DNA of 11,081 bases from Syntrophales bacterium (GTDB lineage: Bacteria > Desulfobacterota > Syntrophia > Syntrophales > UBA2210), in contig JAUSPK010000234.1 in the NCBI GenBank assembly GCA_030655735.1, positions 1 to 11,081 of the forward strand. Direction: 5' to 3'. Positions 6,460 to 11,081 of this stretch are shown piece by piece. A model generated the notes under the pieces. The model worked only from the letters and a program-made list of their open reading frames with translations. It was not told where the DNA came from and ran no database searches. Position 1 is the stretch's first letter, and each line of letters opens with the position of its first letter. The position numbers were made by a program, and so were the translations under genes.

Positions 6460-7899
6460 CTATTTTTCAGGAGCGGTTTTTCTGCGGACTGTGCCGTACT
6501 GGAAAAGGGCCGACATCGCAAGGGCGCACTGTTCCGGGGTGTCGTAAACGGGAATACCACCCCCCTCCCCCAGTATCTGTTCCATAACATCGTTCTCCAG
6601 ACGCCCAAATCGAAGACAGATGATTGGTTTACCATATTTTTTGGGCAGCGACGCGTAGAGCCTGGCCCCGTCAACGGCAATCTGGACGGGCTCCGAGAGG
6701 GAGTCGCCGTTGATATCGACCACTAGGGAAGGGTCCCATATCTGAGGGCTTACGGGTACATTGCTAATAACACCGTCGATATAGTCCAGCCTGAGGAGTT
6801 TTTCTATAATCTCCGCTTCCTGGAGGGCTGTCCGTCTGCTTCCGGCAAAATCGATGGGGTTTTTCGCCCGCGGCGCATGGGCGGGGAGGAGCGCTGAGAT
6901 CGTACGGGCCGTATCGGGGTCCAATTCTGGCAGTTCAAGCCCGAAGGCCGAGCAGGCATCGCTGCCTACAACACCCTGTCCGCCGCTCCCCAGGATGGCA
7001 ATCCGATTCCCCGAAGGCAGGGGGAGTTGCGCCAGGGCCTCGGCCACCTCGAAGAGGTGAAAGGCCTCCTGAACCTGGATAATTCCCACCTGTCTGCACA
7101 TGCCGTCAAAAACCTTTTCAGAGCCGGCAATCGATGCGGTATGTGACATGGTCGCCCGAGCGCCGGCCTTTGAACGTCCGGCCTTATAGACGACGATGGG
7201 TTTTTCTCGTACCACCCTCTTCGCGACCTCAAAGAACCGCCTTCCATCCTTCAGACCCTCGAGGTAGAGTATTATGACCTTCGTTTCTTCATCGCCGGCC
7301 AGATATTCTAGGTAGTCAGCGGCCTCAAGGTCTGCCTGGTTGCCGATACTGATAAATTTGCTGAGGCCGTACCCTTTCTGGGTCGCCACCCGGGCCATGG
7401 CAACTCCGAAGGTGCCGCTCTGAGAAACGAATGCCATGGGTCCCGATTTGGGGGCTTGGTGAAAACATAAACTGAGGTGACCCGCGGCGCTCCATATCCC
7501 CATGCCGTTCGGACCCACAAACCTGATGCCTCCCTCTCGGGCAACATCAACCATCTCCTCTTCGAGCCGCCGCCCCTCTTCTCCTAGTTCGGCAAAACCG
7601 GCCGTAATGATCACAGCCCCCCTGATACCCTTCCGGGCACACTCGCGCAGAATATTCGGGATGGTCACCGAGGGTGTGGTAATAACGGCAAGATCAATAT
7701 CACCGGGTACATCGGCCACGCTGGGATAGGCGGAAAGCCCCAGTATTTCACGCTTCTGCGGATTGATCGGATAGATAGCGCCTTTATAGCCCGTTTGGAG
7801 GGGCCGTTCCACCATCAATCGCCCCCACTTCCTGGGGGTATCCGATGCCCCTATAACGGCTATGGAGCGGGGTTTGAATATGCAATCGAGTTCCTTCAT
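6460..7899 (-). CDS. Acyl-CoA synthetase (ADP-forming), alpha-type subunit
   Basis: Predicted alpha subunit of an NDP-forming acyl-CoA synthetase (acyl-CoA + ADP + Pi to acid + ATP + CoA). From ATG 7899 it has 479 residues. The N-terminal CoA-binding Rossmann domain begins FKPRSIAVIGAS (8-19). The middle succinyl-CoA-ligase-like domain includes VGPNGMG and FVSQSGTFG. KAGRSKAGARATMSHTASIAGS (about 239-260) carries the conserved catalytic histidine, here His253, near His257 of the archaeal enzyme. A third ligase-like domain ends the protein. The ATP-grasp (beta) domain found fused in many bacterial homologues is absent and no beta gene adjoins. The frame extends upstream to GTG 7974, but ATG 7899 (AAAGGA just upstream) and GTG 7914 (AAGGGG, six bases away) have better sites, and families start near KELDCIFKPRS. 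The gene has its own probable promoter at 8072-8101. Confidence 0.9.
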   Translation of the reverse strand: MKELDCIFKPRSIAVIGASDTPRKWGRLMVERPLQTGYKGAIYPINPQKREILGLSAYPSVADVPGDIDLAVITTPSVTIPNILRECARKGIRGAVIITAGFAELGEEGRRLEEEMVDVAREGGIRFVGPNGMGIWSAAGHLSLCFHQAPKSGPMAFVSQSGTFGVAMARVATQKGYGLSKFISIGNQADLEAADYLEYLAGDEETKVIILYLEGLKDGRRFFEVAKRVVREKPIVVYKAGRSKAGARATMSHTASIAGSEKVFDGMCRQVGIIQVQEAFHLFEVAEALAQLPLPSGNRIAILGSGGQGVVGSDACSAFGLELPELDPDTARTISALLPAHAPRAKNPIDFAGSRRTALQEAEIIEKLLRLDYIDGVISNVPVSPQIWDPSLVVDINGDSLSEPVQIAVDGARLYASLPKKYGKPIICLRFGRLENDVMEQILGEGGGIPVYDTPEQCALAMSALFQYGTVRRKTAPEK

Positions 7900-8010
7900 C
7901 CCATCCTTTTTCACGTGCGTCCCCTTCTCTCCATAAAATGACCACCCTCGGTATGGCTGGATATACCGTTTCACGGAGCACCAATAGTACCCGGACAGAA
8001 AATCTCAATG

Positions 8011-8032
8011 GGGCACATAAAGCTTTGTGCCC
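8011..8032 (-). promoter_or_regulatory. Inverted repeat in the leader of the acyl-CoA synthetase gene
   Basis: The perfect arms GGGCACA (8011-8017) and TGTGCCC (8026-8032) flank an eight-base loop. With one bulged base the pairing extends outward to AT/AT (8008-8034). It lies between the predicted -10 box and the start codon, so it would be transcribed as a leader hairpin or act as an operator in DNA. No U-tract follows on the minus strand, so it is not a simple terminator. Confidence 0.45.
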
Positions 8033-8071
8033 ATCGGGCGGACCCATTCATTCATTGAACCACCGGGAAGA

Positions 8072-8101
8072 TTTCTACGTCCGTACGGTGCAATGTGTCA
8101 A
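8072..8101 (-). promoter_or_regulatory. Candidate sigma70-type promoter of the acyl-CoA synthetase gene
   Basis: A perfect -35 box TTGACA (minus strand, 8101-8096) is followed after 18 bases by TAGAAA (8077-8072), four of six matches to the -10 consensus. It lies just downstream of the dnaJ stop and probable terminator, which is where a separate promoter for the next gene is expected. The predicted leader is about 165 bases and contains the inverted repeat at 8011-8032. Confidence 0.5.
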
Positions 8102-8106
8102 GACGT

Positions 8107-8128
8107 AAAAAAGGCTAGATGCCTTCTT
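8107..8128 (-). terminator. Probable intrinsic terminator after dnaJ
   Basis: On the minus strand AAGAAGGC, a five-base loop ATCTA, and GCCTTTTTT form an eight-pair stem (one G-U pair) whose 3' arm runs into the U-tract at 8112-8107. The hairpin overlaps the dnaJ stop codon TAG (8117-8115). The stem is short in GC pairs, so strength is uncertain, but the position fits the end of the iorAB-dnaJ transcript. Confidence 0.45.
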
Positions 8129-9041
8129 CGGCGAGGGATTGGATTAATTGTGACTGCTTTTTGGTAAGCTTTTTGGGCACTTCGATGGTGAACCGCACAT
8201 AGCCGTCCCCTCTGCCGGTTCCCTTAAACTTATGAAAGCCGAATCCCTTCATCCTGATTTTGGTGTTTGCCTGCGTTCCCGGGGGTATCTTGATCCGTTT
8301 GATTTCACCGTCCGGCAACTGGACATCCATCGACGTTCCCAGTGCTGCCTGGGGGAAAGTAATTATTTTATGGATATATATGTCGTCTCCCTCTCTCGTA
8401 AAAACGGGATGAGAGGCGAGAGTGATGTTAATGAACATATTCCCCGGGGGGCCGCCGTTGAAACCGGGAAGCCCCTTGCCGGCAAGCCGGAGCTTCTTGC
8501 CGGTATCAATACCCTTCGGTATCTTAATGGTCATCTCGTTCAATCCGCCATCGTCTTTCTTGAAGGATATTTTCTTCTCCGCCCCGGAATATGCATCCTC
8601 AAGGCCTATGGAGAGGTTATACTCAAGGTCTTGTCCTCTCCTGGGAGCCTGTTGTTGGTTATACTGCTGATTCCTGAAGAGTTGAGAAAACAGGTCATCA
8701 TCTGCATATGCCCGTCTCTGCCCTCTCGCCCTGGTGGAGCCGCCGAACCCACCAAGGTCCTTCAGTATTTCGTTCAGGTCGAACCCCCTGAATATATCCT
8801 CCTGGGAAAAGTTGCGGTTGAATGCCTCCTGTGATCCGAAGCTGTCGTACTGCTTTCGTTTTTCCGAATCACCAAGAACGGCGTATGCCTCGCTTATCTT
8901 TTTGAACTGCTCTTCAGCCGTTTTATCATCTGGATTTTTGTCGGGATGGTACTTGAGTGCAAGTTTCCTGTAGGCCTTCTTTATCTCATCGTCGGACGTC
9001 TTTTTATCGACTCCGAGTACCTTGTAATAATTCTCTGCCAT
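8115..9041 (-). CDS. DnaJ-type co-chaperone without zinc finger (CbpA-like)
   Basis: Type II J-domain protein, 308 residues, expected to stimulate the ATPase of DnaK and deliver substrates. The J-domain is at about 5-68, with the essential HPD at 32-34 and the KRKQYDSFG ending. A linker of about 70-135 is rich in Gly, Phe, Arg and Gln (DLGGFGGS, QQYNQQQAP). The two C-terminal substrate-binding beta domains follow from about 138 to 290, with signatures KIPKGIDTGKKLRLAGKG and LPDGEIKRIKIPPGTQ. The CxxCxGxG zinc repeats of classical DnaJ are absent, placing it with CbpA rather than DnaJ proper. The ATG start has GAGG five bases upstream. It follows the YidD-domain gene by 26 bases and seems to be the last gene of the iorAB-led run. 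No dnaK or grpE is visible. Confidence 0.95.
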   Translation of the reverse strand: MAENYYKVLGVDKKTSDDEIKKAYRKLALKYHPDKNPDDKTAEEQFKKISEAYAVLGDSEKRKQYDSFGSQEAFNRNFSQEDIFRGFDLNEILKDLGGFGGSTRARGQRRAYADDDLFSQLFRNQQYNQQQAPRRGQDLEYNLSIGLEDAYSGAEKKISFKKDDGGLNEMTIKIPKGIDTGKKLRLAGKGLPGFNGGPPGNMFINITLASHPVFTREGDDIYIHKIITFPQAALGTSMDVQLPDGEIKRIKIPPGTQANTKIRMKGFGFHKFKGTGRGDGYVRFTIEVPKKLTKKQSQLIQSLAEEGI

Positions 9042-9067
9042 AGTGCCTCTAATCTACTAACTACTTG

Positions 9068-9511
9068 TTATTTGTCAAGACCTTCCTCGTTGTACCACCA
9101 GAAATCATTTTCGCTGACGGGATCATAATATCTCACACTGCCGCCTACCTTTACCAGGGGGGCGTACCGCATCTCGCTCCCCTCGTGGATAAGTCTGTCT
9201 GATGTCATGACAACCCCCATAAAAAACCCATGTTTCTTGAAGACCTGGCGGCTGTAGGAGGCACAGGTTGGGTACATGGGACACCGGTCCCCATCCACCT
9301 TCGATATATATTCGGAGAAGAAGTTCAGCCCCTCCAGCGCCATCCGTGCCGGCAATGAAACGCTTCGCTTTTCATCTTGTGCCGTTGAAGGTGAAGCCAT
9401 GCGATCGCCGAATTCCCACGGCTCAAAGGGGGCTCCGGCTCCCCATCCGGTGGTCGTCGCCAGAAGGATCCACGCAAAAAACATTACTATTTTTAGTGTA
9501 TATTTTAGCAT
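9068..9511 (-). CDS. Exported YidD-domain protein
   Basis: A 147-residue protein with a YidD-like core. Canonical YidD (about 70-85 residues, encoded between rnpA and yidC) is a cytoplasmic membrane-associated factor aiding YidC-dependent insertion. Here the core is at about 58-133: ALEGLNFFSEYIS, then DRCPMYPTCASYSRQVFKKHG (75-95) matching the 'RC.f.PTCS.YA...l..HG' signature, ending in YYDPV (128-132). It is preceded by a clear signal peptide (Lys at 3 and 7, hydrophobic 8-20, probable cleavage after GWGAGA) and a linker, so the domain would lie outside the cytoplasm. The C-terminal Cys-His-Pro region of canonical YidD is replaced by a longer insert (about 110-127). The start ATG is seven bases after the TPR gene's stop, with no clear ribosome binding site, suggesting coupled translation. 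Function is unknown; the fold call is strong. Confidence 0.85.
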   Translation of the reverse strand: MLKYTLKIVMFFAWILLATTTGWGAGAPFEPWEFGDRMASPSTAQDEKRSVSLPARMALEGLNFFSEYISKVDGDRCPMYPTCASYSRQVFKKHGFFMGVVMTSDRLIHEGSEMRYAPLVKVGGSVRYYDPVSENDFWWYNEEGLDK

Positions 9512-9518
9512 GTTACAA

Positions 9519-10442
9519 TTAGAACCTCATGCTCAGCATGAGGCCGTTGCACGCATTGTCAGCGTCGTGAAGATACGAGAGGTTGACCCTGTCCCTGAGT
9601 CCCTGGAGGAAGCTTTCCTTTGTCCGCTTATTGAACTTGTGGGCGCTGGTGACGGCGCTGTATATGTTGCCGCTGTACCATCCCAGTTCAAAAAAGGTTA
9701 CGATCCCGCCGGTGACATACTTTTCATCGTCAAACAGTTCCACGGCACTCCAGATAAACAGACCGTTTAAGAGAAAGGAAACAAGGGCATCCTTTGGCCT
9801 CCGGGTGTACAGGTGACCGGCGCCGGGGAGAACGGCGGCCAGCGTGCCGGCAACAGAGGGGGATTTGTAGGGGAGATTGCCGATATTTTCAAGGCCTGCC
9901 GAAAAGACGCCCGCGGAGTCGTACAGCGTGCTCCCCTCCGGAATTCGCGAAAGCATCTCCCCTGCCCTCTCCCATCGTTCCATATCAACGAGAACGAGGG
10001 CGCTCTGGTAGATCGCCCTCCCCCTGTCTTCGCCGGTCTCGGCCTCTATGATACGCGCGAAGGTGGCAAGGGCTTCTTCATGCAATGAGAGGCTCTTTTC
10101 GCTCATACCCTTGAAATAGAGCGCCTCCGAGGCCATACGGCTGTCGGGGAAATTAACGAGGAATGCGTCAAACGCCTCTCTCGCGCTCTGCCACTTTTTT
10201 GCCCTGAAATAGCTCAACCCTATCTTGAAATATGCCTTCTCACGGAGTGCCGCAGAACCAGGGCAGAGAAACATCAGCCTCTTGTATTCACCGATCGCCC
10301 GATAAAAATCGGATTCAGCAAAAAGGCTCTCGGCGAACGCGAACTGTTTTCCACAGTTGCCCGGATCCTCCCCCCAGGCATCGCAGGGGAGCGTTACAAG
10401 AAACGACAGAAAAAGAAGTAACCCCACGGTAAGCTTTCGCAT
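9519..10442 (-). CDS. Exported TPR protein with C-terminal membrane segments
   Basis: A 307-residue envelope protein of unknown function. It starts with a signal peptide (MRKL, hydrophobic 5-19, probable cleavage near DAWGED). About 30-185 hold tandem tetratricopeptide-like helix pairs (FAESLFAESDFYRAIGEY; AYFKIGLSYFRAKKWQSARE; ALYFKGMSEKSLSLHEEALA), suited to binding a protein partner. After about 195 comes PGAGHLYTRRPKDAL (206-220), a TM2/DUF5683-like signature in which a 'PG.GH.Y' turn precedes membrane helices (about 220-236 and 243-268), ending in SAHKFNKR. Cys20 follows LVTLP, which is not a good lipobox. ATG 10442 follows the iorB stop by six bases and has only a distant GGGGAG, consistent with translational coupling. 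The adjacent YidD-domain gene is probably a functional partner. The domains are seen; the role is inferred. Confidence 0.82.
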   Translation of the reverse strand: MRKLTVGLLLFLSFLVTLPCDAWGEDPGNCGKQFAFAESLFAESDFYRAIGEYKRLMFLCPGSAALREKAYFKIGLSYFRAKKWQSAREAFDAFLVNFPDSRMASEALYFKGMSEKSLSLHEEALATFARIIEAETGEDRGRAIYQSALVLVDMERWERAGEMLSRIPEGSTLYDSAGVFSAGLENIGNLPYKSPSVAGTLAAVLPGAGHLYTRRPKDALVSFLLNGLFIWSAVELFDDEKYVTGGIVTFFELGWYSGNIYSAVTSAHKFNKRTKESFLQGLRDRVNLSYLHDADNACNGLMLSMRF

Positions 10443-10448
10443 TCGCGC

Positions 10449-11027
10449 CTACACTCCCCGCCCCAACTTGAAGGCCTCTTTATTCCCCCTCAGTATCTTC
10501 GGAGGGAAGCTCTCTTCCAAAACACCCTCCCATACTGCATCATCTATATCCAGGTATGAGGACAGCACGCCCAGGATAACCGTATTGGCCATTCTCCTGT
10601 CCCCCGCCTGGAGGGCCATTTCGGTTGCATCCACCACCTTTACATCTTTAAAGTGTTTCTTTATAAAATCTACAGCATCAGAGGGGTAACGCTCCTCCCC
10701 GAGGTTCACTGATGGGGGATATACCTCTTCATCGTTGACGATTACCTTTCCATCGGCCTTCAGGTAGTCAAGATACCTTAGGGTCTCCAGCTTTTCAAAG
10801 GAGACCAGGACGTCGACATCCCCTTTCTTGGCGAGAGGGGAATAGACCTTCGAGCCGAACCGCACATGGCTGCTAACGCACCCGCCCCTCTGGGCCATCC
10901 CGTGCACCTCGCTCTTTTTCACGTCAAAACCCGCTCTCATCAGGACCGCGGAAAGGATATCGCTCGCCCGTATGATCCCCTGTCCGCCCACACCACCCAT
11001 CAATACGCTCTGTACGAAGTTATTCAT
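10449..11027 (-). CDS. iorB: Indolepyruvate:ferredoxin oxidoreductase, beta subunit
   Basis: Smaller subunit of indolepyruvate:ferredoxin oxidoreductase, which oxidatively decarboxylates aryl-pyruvates (from Trp, Phe and Tyr) to aryl-acetyl-CoA with reduction of ferredoxin in the cytoplasm. From ATG 11027 it has 192 residues, the usual length, and belongs to the pyruvate-ferredoxin oxidoreductase gamma domain family. Signatures are GGVGGQGIIRAS (11-22), SEVHGMAQRGGCVSSHVR (39-56) and SPLAKKGDVDVLVSFE. A TTG at 11045 in the same frame would add six residues. ATG 11027 is preferred because GAGGGGG lies upstream at a usable distance and the start overlaps the iorA stop by eight bases, a standard coupled arrangement. 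The TPR gene follows after six bases. Confidence 0.93.
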   Translation of the reverse strand: MNNFVQSVLMGGVGGQGIIRASDILSAVLMRAGFDVKKSEVHGMAQRGGCVSSHVRFGSKVYSPLAKKGDVDVLVSFEKLETLRYLDYLKADGKVIVNDEEVYPPSVNLGEERYPSDAVDFIKKHFKDVKVVDATEMALQAGDRRMANTVILGVLSSYLDIDDAVWEGVLEESFPPKILRGNKEAFKLGRGV

Positions 11028-11081
11028 CTCCTGCGACCCCCTCAATGGCTCCCGCGCTGCACACCTGCTGACACAGTGTGC
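11020..11081 (-). CDS. iorA: Indolepyruvate:ferredoxin oxidoreductase alpha subunit, last codons only
   Basis: On the minus strand the last 62 bases are open in a frame different from iorB and encode TLCQQVCSAGAIEGVAGDE followed by TAA (11022-11020). The preceding partial codon ends in GC, so it may be TGC and complete CTLCQQVC. This matches the C-terminal ferredoxin-type [4Fe-4S] segment of IorA (CxxCxxxC ... GAIE). The stop overlaps the iorB start by eight bases. Only the tail is in the window, but the motif plus the neighbour makes the identity likely. The cluster motif reads VCSAGAI where many relatives have VCP.GAI. Confidence 0.8.
   Translation of the reverse strand, partial: TLCQQVCSAGAIEGVAGDE

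Noticed and set aside
6434..6462. GAAAATTTTTC palindrome between the convergent DUF59-like and acyl-CoA synthetase genes
   Set aside because: It is AT-only with no GC stem, so it is not a credible intrinsic terminator; it may only reflect an AT-rich spacer.
7900..7974. GTG 7974 as the start of the acyl-CoA synthetase subunit
   Set aside because: There is no ribosome binding site before it, the extra residues lie before the conserved family start, and better sites precede GTG 7914 and ATG 7899.
11028..11045. TTG 11045 as the iorB start
   Set aside because: It would add only six residues outside the family's usual start and lengthen the overlap with iorA; ATG 11027 has a better upstream site.

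Overview
The window looks like a chromosomal segment of an anaerobic Gram-negative bacterium, most likely from the Desulfobacterota ('deltaproteobacterial') group. The clues are an indolepyruvate:ferredoxin oxidoreductase (iorAB) locus, an ADP-forming acyl-CoA synthetase-type subunit, an FMN nitroreductase, a UPF0280 gene, and exported proteins with signal peptides that fit a two-membrane envelope. The placement is inference from gene content only. I see no rRNA, tRNA, CRISPR array, insertion sequence or phage gene.

Plus-strand block, 1-5148: the 5'-truncated dnaE gene (replicative DNA polymerase III alpha subunit), a UPF0280/ApbE-like gene and a patatin-like (RssA-type) serine hydrolase follow one another closely and look co-transcribed. 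The patatin gene is frameshifted near its 3' end. Its reading frame stops at 4975, but the conserved C-terminal tail continues in another frame to 5148. A short dispersed-repeat-like sequence (5170-5196) and a GC-rich hairpin that could end transcription from both sides (5347-5364) fill the gap before the next gene.

Middle, 5390-6433: a minus-strand nitroreductase and a plus-strand 90-residue MIP18/DUF59-like protein are divergent and share a 105-base AT-rich promoter region.

Minus-strand block, 11081 down to 6460: the last codons of iorA overlap iorB. They are followed with 6-, 7- and 26-base gaps by an exported TPR protein with C-terminal membrane segments, an exported YidD-domain protein, and a zinc-finger-less DnaJ co-chaperone. 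After a probable terminator and a new promoter comes an acyl-CoA synthetase (ADP-forming) alpha-type subunit, with a leader containing a strong inverted repeat. IorAB makes aryl-acyl-CoA from aromatic 2-oxoacids, and an ADP-forming synthetase could convert this to acid plus ATP. The two ends of this block may therefore serve amino-acid fermentation, while the three genes between them look like envelope or protein-folding functions.

The points most worth following up are the exported YidD/TPR pair, the patatin frameshift, the missing ATP-grasp partner of the synthetase subunit, and the repeat-like element at 5170-5196.
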